DNA of 64,000 bases, taken from NCBI GenBank assembly GCA_019059635.1, contig JAGVRJ010000001.1, positions 1,550,001 through 1,614,000 on the forward strand, read 5' to 3'. Source of the stretch: Proales similis (lineage: Eukaryota > Rotifera > Eurotatoria > Ploima > Proalidae). Positions 51,296 through 61,893 of this stretch are shown here, one piece after another; within the stretch, counting starts at the first letter, position 1; the number at the start of each line of letters is the position of its first letter. The notes beneath the pieces were generated by a model. It had not been told where the DNA came from. It did no database searches and worked only from the letters and a program-made list of their open reading frames with translations. The position numbers were made by a program, and so were the translations under genes.

Positions 51296-53069
51296 CTAAG
51301 CCTTGAAAGCGGCCAAGAAGTCGACGACCACCTTCTTAAGCTTGGCGTCGGTGTCTTTGCTAAGCTGACCCTCGGTGCGGATGGTGGCCAACAAGTCCTG
51401 ATTCGAAGCGCGCAAGTGCTTCAAGAACTCGGCCTCGAACTTGGTGATCTGGTTGGGCTCAAGCTTGTCCAAGTGTCCACGCACACCAGCGTAGATGACG
51501 CACACTTGCTCCTCGATGGGTAGAGGGGCGTATTGACCCTGCTTGAGGAGCTCGGTAAGTCGGACACCACGGCTGAGCAGCTGCTGGGTGGCAGCGTCAA
51601 GGTCAGAGCCGAACTGGGCGAAGGCAGCGACCTCACGGTACTGGGCCAGCTCGAGCTTCATGGTGCCGGCCACTTGCTTCATGGCCTTGGTCTGGGCAGC
51701 GGAGCCGACACGCGAGACGGAAAGACCGACGTTGATGGCGGGTCGGATACCCTTGTAGAAGAGCTCAGTTTCCAAGAAGATTTGGCCGTCAGTGATCGAA
51801 ATGACGTTGGTCGGGATGTAGGCCGACACATCACCAGCCTGGGTCTCGATGACCGGCAGGGCAGTGAGCGAGCCGCCGCCGAAAGTCTCGTTCATCTTGG
51901 CTGCTCTCTCCAACAGACGGCTGTGAAGGTAGAAGACGTCACCAGGATAGGCCTCACGACCCGGCGGTCTTCGCAGCAGCAAACTCATTTGACGGTAGGC
52001 AACGGCCTGCTTGGACAAATCATCGAAGATGATGAGCGCGTGCTTGCCATTGTCACGGAAGTACTCGCCCATGGCGCAGCCGGAGTACGGGGCCAAGTAT
52101 TGAAGAGGGGCAGCGTCTGAGGCGGTGGCCGACACAATGACCGTGTACTTCATGGCGTCAGCGTCGGTGAGTCGCTTGACGAGCTGGGCCACAGTGGATC
52201 GCTTTTGGCCGATAGCCACATAGATACAGTAGAGCTTCTTCTTCTCGTCCTGGGCATCGTTGAATCGCTTCTGGTTGATGATGGTGTCGATGGCGACAGC
52301 GGTCTTGCCGGTCTGTCTGTCACCGATGATCAACTCACGCTGACCACGACCGATGGGCACCAAACTGTCGACGGCCTTGATGCCGGTCTGCATAGGCTCA
52401 CGGACTGAAGCACGCGGCATGATACCGGGGGCCTTGACACCGACACGAGCACGAGTGCTGGTCTTGAGCGGACCCTTGCCATCGATCGGGTTACCGAGCG
52501 CATCAACCACACGACCCAAGAGCTCAGCTCCGATCGGCACGTCGACGATCGATCCGGTTCGCTTGACGATATCGCCCTCCTTGATGAGCTTATCGTTACC
52601 GAACACGACCACACCGACGTTGTCCGGCTCCAAGTTGAGCGCCATGCCCTTGAGGCCGCTGGAGAACTCAACCATCTCCTCGGCTTGAACGTTCTTCAAA
52701 CCGTAGACACGGGCGATACCGTCACCGATGGAAAGCACTCGGCCGGTCTCCTCCAAGTCAACGTTGGTCTTCTGGCCCAAGATTTTCTCCTCCAGAATTG
52801 ACGAGATTTCAGGTGCACCGGCAAGCTTGGTGCTGGTGGTCGACACCGTTCGGCGAGCGATCACTGACGAGGCGGCCAACATGCCATTTCGCTGCAAAGC
52901 CTTCAGCAAGCCGAAATCAAATTATGCCAACCAAACACAACCGAAGCCCGCTCGACTAGCTTGTAGAGCAGAGACGGCGAGTGAGCAAAATAGAATGAGG
53001 TCGACTCACCTTGGAGCTGTTGCGGCAGAGCGATCGCAATAGAGTGGTGGACAGCTTCGACGAGGACAT
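51296..53069 (-). CDS. ATP5F1A: Mitochondrial ATP synthase subunit alpha
   Basis: Two exons, complement(51296..52900, 53010..53069), give 554 residues. The first exon encodes most of the targeting sequence ([20 protein letters not shown]), continued by [20 protein letters not shown]. The mature part starts near [18 protein letters not shown]. Walker A is GDRQTGKT; other landmarks are [40 protein letters not shown] and [20 protein letters not shown]. Subunit alpha forms the F1 hexamer with beta. Codons are strongly C/G-ending, fitting high expression. It runs on the strand opposite its complex partner subunit b, about 2 kb away. Confidence 0.98.
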
Positions 53070-54261
53070 CTCTCCCAGCAAGCTAATTACTTATTCAAGT
53101 CAAATCTAAAGTGAGAGCGCTAACGGACTTTAGGTGACTGGACGCTGTCTGTCCTCCAGCAGAGCGTTCTAAGCTTGCTTTTTTTCAGAGCAGCACAGAA
53201 CAGAACGAGAGCAAGCCATACGCTTCATTATATAAATGAAAGCGGCAACGAGCTACAGCTTGAGCGAATGATTTAAACGCATTCGAAGCGCATATATTGC
53301 AAGCCGGCAAGCGTGCGTGTGAGCTCTATACGTTCGCGAGAGTTGCAATAATTATACGAGCTGCAAGCGTTCTCTCCTGCCCTGCCGCGTTCGTATACGG
53401 CTTCAAGTGATGCTTGCGCCACGACTCGTTTCTAACATTTCACTTCTGAACGAGCACGGCCAACTTCGCTTGTCCGCCCGTCCCGGCCTCCCTCCCGCCC
53501 GACCGCCTGATCGCTCCCTCCCTCCCTCCGACTCTCTCCGACAAGCGTTATTCTACGAGTGGGAATAGCGAAAATTTCTTCTCTCTCCCTTCGCTCTTTC
53601 TTCTCCCTCAAGCAATTGGCTTTCCATTTCGGCCCGTCTCACCAGACGACGCCGTTCTAATCCAACTCCCTGAAGCAACCGAGTCTTGGTGCCCTACAAG
53701 ACTCCGACTGGCTGTATTTGTGTCCAACTGGTTATTTTCATCCAAAAGTCTCAATTGTGTCGATTTTCTTGCCACAGCCGATGACCAATCTTGTTCTTGT
53801 TGCTCCCGTCCCATCCTCAATCATCAGTCTGTCTAGACTACCTGAGCCCACCTAAACAGCCGATTTGACTCCAATTGAATAGTTTGAGTTCACATGTACA
53901 AGCAATGTTGAACAGAAGCACTTTGTCAAGAGTTTGTGCCGCGTGGGTTAAATGAGAGCTTGGAAAGCGAACAGAGCAAGGGAGGAGATCTCTTGGAGAC
54001 GGGCCCGAATAATTTTGCAATGCCGAGTCGATCACGAATCAGACTGTGCTTATGAATTGGGTTTTATTTTGTTGCCATGGCGACCGCTCTAGTCAGCCGA
54101 GTTGCGCTCAAAACGCATTTAATATTGTTTAATAGGGAATAACAGAGCGAGTAAGTGTGTTGATAACTAACACACACACACACACACCCAGTGGCGCGTG
54201 TGAGGGATATTTAATGCGGCCACAGGAAGAATTGACGTATTTTTTAGATTTAGAGATCGAA
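53070..54261. other. Divergent intergenic region, 1.2 kb
   Basis: Between ATP5F1A (-) and enkurin (+). CT-rich near 53500-53610, and a TATATAA-like element at 53229-53236. An AC run lies at 54171-54187 just before enkurin. No coding signal. Confidence 0.45.
54171..54187 (+). repeat. AC microsatellite upstream of enkurin
   Basis: Eight AC units, about 75 bases before the enkurin start codon. Confidence 0.85.
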
Positions 54262-55231
54262 ATGCCGGCCCACAAGCAGCAGCAGCAAGACGAGAGTGTC
54301 TACAATCTCATCCCTCGTCCGCCAGTAGTGCAGCCCAAACCGCCAAGGTAAACAGCAGCAAGACCCAGCACGCATTTCTGGCTCATTCAAAAAGTTTTCG
54401 AATTTGACAGATACGACTCCAAGTTCTACTCGTCAGTTAGAGAAGAGAGCAAGAAGAACAAGGCCGAGCATCGAACGATGGGCTACGCCAAAGAGCCTGT
54501 GCCAAAGCCAAACGAGTACTTGAAGGCGCACGAGAAAGAGTTCAAGTTGACCGAGTCCGTTCAAGCAGAGACGAGTATGCAGCTCAATTTGAATACGTCT
54601 GTTGAGCTCGAGCTTAAAACCTTGCTTGACTAGATCGCGCTCGTCGAGAGACAGAACGCAAGCCGGCAGTGCCTGACCCGATCAAAGATCGGCCTAAGCT
54701 CGGAATAAAAACCAACAAGAACTTTATCTCTCAGAACGCTCTGGACGTGGTGCTGGCCGTTCCCAAACGACCTGAGCGCAATTTGGTCGACACACGCAAA
54801 GGTGACAAGTTCGCCCTTGACCCAAGCGGACTGGCGCCCGTCTATTTGAAGAAGAAGGTGAGTAAACGAAACGAATAGAAGCAGCCGCGCCGAGTGTAAA
54901 CATGAGCCTAAAGGACTTTGGATCTGTGCCTAGCTACATATTAGTGCGAAAAGAGGAGACCGCTAGGGCCAAGGCCGAATATGAGGCCTACATGAGGGAG
55001 TATATGCAGCGGGGCGCGCTAAGGACAATGTCGGCCGAGGAGAGAGAGGCGATTCTGAACGGACTCAAGCAGACTTGGGACGAGCTGCACCACAAATTTC
55101 AATCGCTGAGTGTGATCACCGACACGGTGCCCAAGAGACTGCGCAAAGAGAAACTTGAAAACGAAATGAAAGCGCTGGAGAAAGACATTGACCTGCTCAA
55201 TAGGCATCAAATAATTTACATCGCCGACTAA
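54262..55231 (+). CDS. ENKUR: Enkurin (axonemal microtubule-inner/adaptor protein)
   Basis: Four exons, join(54262..54347, 54411..54574, 54634..54857, 54914..55231), give 263 residues (human 256). Landmarks: SVYNLIPRPP, then a Pro-rich SH3-binding stretch (VVQPKPPR), RTMGYAKEPVPKPNEYLKAH, KNFISQNALDVV, KGDKFALDPSGLAPVYLKKK joined to DFGSVPSYI, then the enkurin domain (YEAYMREYMQRGALRTMSAE, EREAILNGLKQTWDELHHKF, QSLSV, KRLRKEKLENEMKALEKDID) ending HQIIYIAD. Enkurin sits inside axonemal doublets and binds calmodulin and TRPC channels in sperm, so this animal should have motile cilia or flagellate sperm. Confidence 0.97.
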
Positions 55232-55280
55232 AATCGCATTCTGGTCCTATTCGTCCTGATTGATCCTTGCCTGCCAACAT

Positions 55281-55300
55281 ACACACACACACACACACAC
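55281..55300 (+). repeat. AC microsatellite
   Basis: Ten AC units in the 3' region of enkurin. Confidence 0.9.
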
Positions 55301-55524
55301 ATGCGCTGGCTGTCAGCAGCTCCAACTCCTCTCGACAGCTGCTCTCCTCTCTCGACAATTATTTTCTTGTTTCAAATAAACTCTGTTCTAAATCAGAGTG
55401 AACGCGCCCTCCTGCCTCGATCTGCCTGGCAGACGAGCACTGGGAATCAATCAATCGATCAAATTGGTTTTCTCGGTTTTTTTAGGCAATTTATTTTTCT
55501 CGATTTGAAGTGGAGCATTCAAGT

Positions 55525-55924
55525 CTACTCCTTCATTTCGCGCACACGTCTGATGGTCGATCGGACGGTCTGGGCTGCGGTGGTGCTTGAAAAAGGAAAT
55601 ATTCAATTAGGCTATTGATCAGAGGGCGATCGATGAGTGAGAGAACATACGCGAAAACGTAGGCTCCGCCAGCAGCGGTGATGCTGCACTTTTTGCAGTT
55701 CCAGATGCCGACAGCGACTCGCTTCATCTGGTCTTTGCCGCAGAAGGTGCAGTTGTACTTGGCGTGCTGAGTGATTTCCATCTTCTTGACCATTTTACGC
55801 AGCGACGAGCCATATCTGGTGCCGTACTTGCCCACAATTCCGACCTTTCTCGTTCTCTTGGCCTTAATTTCGGAGCCGTTTAAAGCGATTCCGGCAAAAG
55901 TGCTTGATTAAATCGGATTACCAT
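55525..55924 (-). CDS. RPL37A: Ribosomal protein eL43 (RPL37A)
   Basis: Three exons, complement(55525..55585, 55651..55862, 55922..55924), give 91 residues. The first coding exon is only the ATG, followed by intron GTAATCC...TTAAG. The protein then reads [40 protein letters not shown], a zinc finger [20 protein letters not shown] plus [10 protein letters not shown], and [19 protein letters not shown]. It is a component of the 60S subunit. A start-codon-only first exon is common in ribosomal protein genes. Confidence 0.97.
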
Positions 55925-56312
55925 TGTCTTTGGTCGCTAATTCAGAAATTCAATTTCTACTGAATCTGATCGTCTCGAGTGTGTGTGTGTGTGTGTGTGC
56001 GTGATGGTGTGTGTGCACTTGCTCTTGTCTCTGCGTACATATGCGGTGATCAGAAGTTATAACTGCAAGTAGTCATCGGCCACTTAATTAGTCTTCGGAG
56101 CAACCATTTGGGTGCTCACTGCCGAGATGCGACGTCCTCGCTGGGCGCAGCAATCAAAGTTGTTTCAGTATCGAAATGAGCTCGTCTCCTCGAATCCTGC
56201 TAAGGCCGCATAAGCAGGCGAACGCTGCCTCGCCTGTCAATACTGCCGCTCGTTCACTTGGCTCGGATACATAAATTGTCATTTCATTATTATTTCAGCT
56301 GTCAATCGAAAG
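55925..56312. other. Divergent promoter region, RPL37A and VPS45
   Basis: Contains a GT run at 55979-55999. Probably 5' UTRs and promoters of both genes. A CAG acceptor-like sequence lies at 56296-56298, 15 bases before the VPS45 ATG. Confidence 0.45.
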
Positions 56313-58684
56313 ATGGATTTGGTAAAGGCGGTCAAGTTCTACGTGGATAAAATGGCCGAGAGCTGCGGCCCTGGCATGAAAATTCTTCTGCTCGACCAGG
56401 AAACTGTAGGTTCTCTTGTTCAGAACGCGGTCAAGTTGAGTTTGTTAAATGCAAAACTGCGAGCAGAAGAGCATCGTCAGCGTAGCCTACAGTCAATCAC
56501 AGATCGCGGCCAAAGAGTTCTTTCTGTTCGATTTGCTCGAGAACGCCAACCGCGACACGATGAAGCATCTCAAGTGCGCCTGTCTGCTCCGGCCAACCAA
56601 GCAGAACATTTCGATGCTCGTCCGCGAGCTCAACAACCCCAAGTACGGCCAGTACTACTTGTGTAAGTGAGAGCGCTCGAGCAGACGACGAACGCGAGTG
56701 ATGTAAATCTGGCCGGTTAAAGACTTTACGAACGTGATCGAGAAAATGGACGTGAAGACTCTGGCCGAGAACGACGAGCAAGAGGTGGTGCACGAAGTGC
56801 AGGAGCTTTTTGCCGACTACATCGCTCTGGGCGAGCACGTCTTCTCCTTCAACACTCCGGTGTGTGGCGAGGCGCTCCGTTGGACCGAGTCAGCCCTTAA
56901 ACGGTCCTGCCAAGGCCTGGCTTCGCTATTGCTCTCGCTCAAGAAGATGCCCGCCATTCGGTACCAGCAGTCGTCGGACATGTGCAGGAAGCTGGCCGAA
57001 ACGCTCAAGGTAGCCTTTGCTCAATCCACGGAACATTTTCCGCTCAATCCTGACTCTCAAGTATTCAATTTACGCAGAGTCTGGTGTCCAGGGAGACGAA
57101 TCTATTCAACTTCAAGCCGCAAGATCCAGCGCCCGTGCTGTTGATTCTCGATCGCCGAGAAGACCCAATCACGCCTCTTCTCAACCAGGTGAACTACTCA
57201 TTCCAACGTGCACATTTCAAATTCCTAAAATTGAGCAATGCGCCCCAGTGGACGTATCAAGCGATGGTCCATGAGCTGATCGGCATCAGAAACAACATTG
57301 TCAATTTGAGAGACGCACCGGGCGTGCCCAAAGAGCTCGAGGAGATCATTTTGTCGACGGACAACGACGAGTTTTACTCCAAAGTAGAAAGCGGCTCTCT
57401 CTTTCTGTCTCCGTTTGCTCTAATTAGTTTTATGACGACGCGAATAGACGTTGTATGCGAATTACGGTGAAATTTGCATAAAAATCAAAGACTTGATGGA
57501 CGACTTTCAGAAGCGATCTCAGAGCTCGGCGAAAATCGAATCGATCGCCGACATGAAGGTTTCTGTTCTGCCGATTGTGCGCCATTCTCAAACAGTTTCT
57601 TCAATTTCTGTTCGCAGGCTTTTGTGGAGAACTACCCTCAGTTTAAGAAAATGTCCGGCACTGTGGCCAAGCACGTCACGCTGGTCGGCGAACTGTCCCG
57701 TCTGGTGTCGACGCACAATCTGCTCGAAGTGTCCGAGGCCGAGCAATCACTCGCTTGTCAAAACGAACACAACGAACTTGTTCAGGTTTGCCTCGAAATC
57801 GCCTCGTCGTCTGCCGATTTAGTAAACTTGTTGGCGTTTAGAAAATAAAAGATTTGATGCGCGACAGTCGAGTTCGCAGCACCGATCTCGTCCGGGTGCT
57901 CTGCTTGTACGCGCTTAGATACGAGAAGAGCTCCGGCAGTGTGCTCAACTCGTTGAAAGAAATGCTGCTGAAAAGAGGCGGCCTGGCCATCAATGAACTT
58001 GAGGTTAGTGAACGCTGCCTGCCTCTCTGGATTGTGACTGCACGAATGCCGCTTAATTTCCAAGCTCATCGGACGGATATGCGCCTACGGAGGAATGAGA
58101 TTCCGACAGACCGATCTCTTTCAGAATCAAAATCCGATGGCGATCACCAAACGCATCCTAAAAGGATTCAAGGTAAACCTCGTTGGTGCCAGTCTCGTTC
58201 ATTCATTCACCTGCTCGACTGGGCGGTCTTAACCTGAAAGGGAGTGGACAATATCTACACTCAGCATGTACCCCTAGTCAAAGAGCTCTGTGAGCAGCTC
58301 ATTCGTGGTAAGCTCAAGGAGACCGCCTATCCATTTGTGGACGGCATCAGCCGCGACAGGTATCGACTCTCTCTGAATTGGACGCAAAGACGCTCATTTC
58401 ACGTGTTGTTGGCAGGCCGCAAGAGATCATTGTGTTCATGGTCGGTGGCGTGACCTACGAGGAAATCACTGCCATCCACACCCTGAACATGGCCTACGCG
58501 GGCAGTATTCGGGTGGTCATCGGAGGAACCAACATCCACAACCTGAACACGTAAGCCTTTCATTTGCGTGTAATTATTGCATGCTGACGAGCAAGACCAA
58601 CCAAGGTTCAAGACCGAAGTGCTCTCCATGGTCAGCGGCAGCAGCCGTGCCCTAAACGAAGCGAGAGGCGGCACCTATTCCTGA
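56313..58684 (+). CDS. VPS45: VPS45 (Sec1/Munc18 family)
   Basis: Twelve exons, join(56313..56405, 56467..56662, 56723..57009, 57078..57188, 57249..57383, 57448..57558, 57618..57785, 57842..58003, 58065..58172, 58241..58359, 58416..58550, 58606..58684), give 567 residues (human 570). Landmarks: [84 protein letters not shown] joined to [70 protein letters not shown] and [15 protein letters not shown]45 controls SNARE assembly on endosomes and the trans-Golgi network. Every junction restores the conserved frame. Introns are 45-68 bases. Confidence 0.97.
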
Positions 58685-58864
58685 GGCCTATTTCTATTCT
58701 TAACCTTTGTCGTTGTCGTTTTTATCATTCCTATTCTCCAGAGCTTTTCTAGAACTAAAACTAATTTTATTGGAATAAAGTAAATGTGTACGCGACCATT
58801 CATACAACTGCGCTATTCTAATCCTATTCAACAGCAAATGTGACAGCGGCGGCTCCTCAGGAAT

Positions 58865-59844
58865 CTACTTTCTTTGGACTTTGCCCAGTCGCTTTACTAA
58901 AGCCCGTCCTTCTTTCACTGTTTCTACCATCGTCCCGGTCTTTCTCAGCTTGGCCTTGTTCTTGCCGCTCGCCTTTTTCGACTGGCCGCTTGCCGCCTTG
59001 CTCGAAGTGCTCTTGCTGCCTTTTGGGGAATTCACATCGTCCGAGGTCATTCCGAGCGTTGATGCTTCCTGTTCAAACAGTAAGCATTTCGCCCTTGACT
59101 GGTTGACTGTGTGCGCCTTACCTCAACAGTGATGGCCATTGTCGACTTTCTCTTCATTCTGGTCGGAGTAGTCAGCGATTGAATGGTTTTCGACTGCGCT
59201 CGCGTTTTCGCGTCCGAATCTATTTTAGCGTCTCTGAGGATGAATTCGCTCTCCTTTTAAACGAGTGGTTCTCTTGAGCCTCTGGCAAATAGGCCACTTG
59301 CAAATAGCAGCGAGCTTTACCTTGGCTGTGTTGACCATGGTTTGATTTTTAGCCAAACGAGGCTTCCTGGTGGTCAGCTCTTCAATGTGCTTAGCTTGTC
59401 CTCTTGTCCTTGCATCCTGGTCGATGTTGGTTCCTTTTAGAATTCCTTTGCTCTCCTTTTCAGGTTCAGCGAACAATGCATTCCGATGCTTAAAATAGTC
59501 GATCACGTGAGACTTGTGCGTTTACCTCGGCCGTGTGTAGCATGGTTGTGTGCTTGGCCAGCTTTGCCTTTTTGCTTGTGCTGGCATCCTCTGCGCCTTT
59601 CTGAATCGACGATGCAAACAGGAAGCAGCGAGACCAGTTTGCCAATCAGCTACCTCTTCTTCGTCGTCTGTGTCGGCGCTGTAGCTCTTGATCAACTCGA
59701 ACTGCTCTTTTCCCCAATTGTCGACTAAATACGTTTCGCCCTCCTTTCACGACACAACTGAGAGGATGCTCAACTAGATGCGAGTTCAAAGTCTACCTCG
59801 ACCGTCTGCTGAATTGTCCTTGTCTTTTTCATTTGGCGAGGCAT
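58865..59844 (-). CDS. Unrecognised protein of repeated exon modules (TMxxT motif at exon ends)
   Basis: Six exons, complement(58865..59068, 59122..59253, 59321..59488, 59526..59600, 59654..59743, 59797..59844), give 238 residues, all introns phase 0. A basic motif recurs five times: KKTRTIQQTVE, AKHTTMLHTAE, AKNQTMVNTAK and KRKSTMAITVE each close an exon, and RKTGTMVETVK lies near the C-terminus. Consensus: basic-x-x-T-[MI]-x-x-T-[VA]-[EK]. Between motifs are acidic or Ser/Lys-rich spacers (for example SYSADTDDEEE and SKSTSSKAASGQSKKASGKN). No folded domain, signal peptide or membrane span is seen; it looks disordered and probably nuclear. The conserved Thr residues after Arg/Lys could be phosphosites. 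No family is recognised. The start is the ATG at 59844; further upstream in-frame sequence lacks an ATG. It is convergent with VPS45. Confidence 0.72.
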
Positions 59845-60313
59845 TGTTTCTCTCCCTCTGCTCGTTTCGATCGTTCTAGTAATTATTTGCGTCAAATGTG
59901 CGAGAACTAGAGTCTGAACACGGTTGGCTATATTCGAAAGCGACGGGCGCTTGCTAGCAACCAAAAGTAGAAAGCTTGTGACGCATAATTTTTTTAAATT
60001 TTTTTTTATTCACTTAGGCGCCGTGTCAGTTAGCTGGCTTGCCGATTGACGGCTGGCTCATTGTGAGATTTCGACTGAAAACTTGTCGGCAATTTCCAAG
60101 AGGCCACAAGGACAAACCTTGAACAAGTCAAAACATGATGCCCAATTTATGGAAAATTTTAATTCACAATTTACTGTAGCAGAGCTGAAACAATAGCATT
60201 TTGGGTCGATTGGAATGCATAGCGGAAAAGAGGAAAGATTGCTCAGACGATTCTAGACTCGTCCCGAACGTGTTCTTCCTGCTTGGAAGATAGGTAATGA
60301 CGAAATAAGAGAC

Positions 60314-60326
60314 CTGACTTAGTCAG
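60314..60326. promoter_or_regulatory. Near-palindrome CTGACTTAGTCAG, possible bZIP-type site
   Basis: Two TGAC half-sites around a 3-base centre, about 200 bases upstream of the p62 TATA box. It resembles, but does not match exactly, the sites of AP-1/CNC-Maf factors that induce p62 in other animals. Confidence 0.25.
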
Positions 60327-60512
60327 AGGCGATAAATGGGAGAGTGTAGTGCTGATAATCATTATTATTATAATTCGAGCCTCTAGAATTTGAATTAGTC
60401 ATGCGAGCGTTTATTACATGTAAAGGGAATGTGTGCGCTTCAAATTCGAGCTGATGCAGCGCCTCACTTCATTTTTGCCGAGCAATGTTGCCGATGCGAA
60501 TTTGAAGACTAT

Positions 60513-60520
60513 TATAAATA
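60513..60520 (+). promoter_or_regulatory. TATA box of p62/SQSTM1
   Basis: TATAAATA on + in good context (followed by GAAGGC). A start about 30 bases on, near 60543, would give a 5' UTR of roughly 120 bases that includes the CT run. Confidence 0.55.
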
Positions 60521-60606
60521 GAAGGCCCAATTGCATTCCATTTTCAAATTCGAACCCGAACTCAGCTTAGTATTCGCTCTTTGCCATTCCCATTGATTCT
60601 CTTGTG

Positions 60607-60626
60607 CTCTCTCTCTCTCTCTCTCT
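60607..60626 (+). repeat. CT microsatellite in the probable p62 5' UTR
   Basis: Ten CT units ending 40 bases before the p62 start codon. Confidence 0.9.
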
Positions 60627-60665
60627 GCGACTCTTGGTTCATCTATCCCTTCATTTTAGAGAAGC

Positions 60666-61757
60666 ATGGAAACCATTCAAGTGAAAACATACCTGTTACC
60701 CGAGAACGTGAAGGCTAGTGCTCGCTCGGCGGCCAACGCCACCGAGATTCGACGCTTTCCTCTTGTGCGGGTGGGCAGCTACTACGACGAGCTGGTGAAG
60801 AAAATCCGCCTCTCCTACCAAGGCGTGCTGAAAGAGTCGGAGCAGATCAAGCTTTTCTGGCTCGACGATGAAAACGAGCTGGTCGGCTTTGGCAACCGAG
60901 AAGAGCTCGACTACGCCGTCAGCCTCAAGTTTGCGGTCGAGAAAAATCCGTTGAATATGGTGTTCAAGGTGTACATTGGCCGGGCGGCTAATCAGTCAGC
61001 ATCGGCACCGCTTCACAGAGGCGTTGTTTGTGACGGCTGCGAGGGCGCCATCTACGGAGTGCGATACAAATGCAAGGTGTGCCCTGACTACGATCTCTGT
61101 TCGCCATGTAAACAGAAGAACATTCACACCGAGCACGAGTTCAATCAGTTCGAGCGACCGACGTTCTGCGGCGCGCGTCAATTCTGTCGCCGAGCGAATA
61201 TGGGACCTGAGGCAGGCGCGCCAAGCAACGCCTTCCAGGACGCATTGAACAACTTCGTTCCTTTTCTCTTAAACGGATTGCCGGTGATCAACAATCCAGA
61301 GCAGCTGCAGCGAATCGGTGAACACTTTAAGAATCTTATGGACCCGTTCGGAGTGCATGTCGACTACAGAGTAGAGACGCACGACAAACAAGAGAGCAAA
61401 TCTTCAGACGAGCAGCAACAACAAAAGCAGCCATCCAACACCAGTGAGGACAGCCAGACGAAAAAAGAAAGCGAAGTGAAAACTGAGGTTTCAGCGCCAA
61501 CTGGCCCACAGGCAATGGAGGCGTCAAAGTGTGAAGAAGAGCCGAGACCGCCAAGCGTGTCCACCGCTCCGAATGAAGATGAATTCAATTTCGTTGAATT
61601 CGATCCTGAACTTCAAGTGATCCAAGCACTTGAGCAGCTCAAGTCAATGGGCTATAGCGACCACGACGGCTGGCTATTGAGACTTGTCAACGCCAAAAAG
61701 GGAAACCTGAACGCAATTCTTGACGCTCTCCTGCCCAATCAGTCGGCCAGCGCCTGA
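60666..61757 (+). CDS. SQSTM1: p62/sequestosome-1 (Ref(2)P) selective autophagy receptor
   Basis: A single exon of 363 residues. The PB1 domain (about 5-105) has the basic cluster (Lys7, Arg29-Arg30) and the acidic OPCA loop (LFWLDDENELVGFGNREELD), as needed for head-to-tail polymers. A ZZ zinc finger spans about 118-165 (VVCDGCEGAIYGVRYKCKVC, YDLCSPCKQKN, HTEHEF). A Gln/Ser/Lys-rich low-complexity region follows. A LIR-type motif FNFV with preceding acids lies at 307-310 (NEDEFNFVEFD), and a UBA domain at about 315-360 (ALEQLKSMGYSDHD, NAKKGNLNAILDALL). p62 links ubiquitinated cargo to Atg8 proteins. No clear KEAP1-binding motif is visible. Intronless here, while the human gene has several introns. 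Confidence 0.97.
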   Translation: METIQVKTYLLPENVKASARSAANATEIRRFPLVRVGSYYDELVKKIRLSYQGVLKESEQIKLFWLDDENELVGFGNREELDYAVSLKFAVEKNPLNMVFKVYIGRAANQSASAPLHRGVVCDGCEGAIYGVRYKCKVCPDYDLCSPCKQKNIHTEHEFNQFERPTFCGARQFCRRANMGPEAGAPSNAFQDALNNFVPFLLNGLPVINNPEQLQRIGEHFKNLMDPFGVHVDYRVETHDKQESKSSDEQQQQKQPSNTSEDSQTKKESEVKTEVSAPTGPQAMEASKCEEEPRPPSVSTAPNEDEFNFVEFDPELQVIQALEQLKSMGYSDHDGWLLRLVNAKKGNLNAILDALLPNQSASA

Positions 61758-61893
61758 AAATTTTAGTCTTTGAAGAGAAACTATACTAAAATCAGAAAAA
61801 TTGTATTTATCATCTAATTGAATAAACAGTTGAAACAGAAATCCAAGAATTCTTCTCGTCAAGGTCACCATCAGGCGTCTGTCACCGCAACGC

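Larger units (their letters stand above)
59845..60665. other. Intergenic; p62 promoter region
   Basis: Divergent between the repeat-module gene (-) and p62 (+). Contains a T tract near 59990-60008, a 13-base near-palindrome at 60314-60326, a TATA box at 60513-60520 and a CT run at 60607-60626. Confidence 0.5.

Noticed and set aside
51533-52120. 195-codon open frame on + over ATP synthase alpha
   Set aside because: Antisense shadow of a highly biased coding sequence.
58865-59844. Assignment of the repeat-module protein to KNL1 because of M-x-x-T motifs
   Set aside because: The motif lacks the acidic residue of MELT repeats, there is no RWD or coiled-coil kinetochore domain, and the length is far too short.
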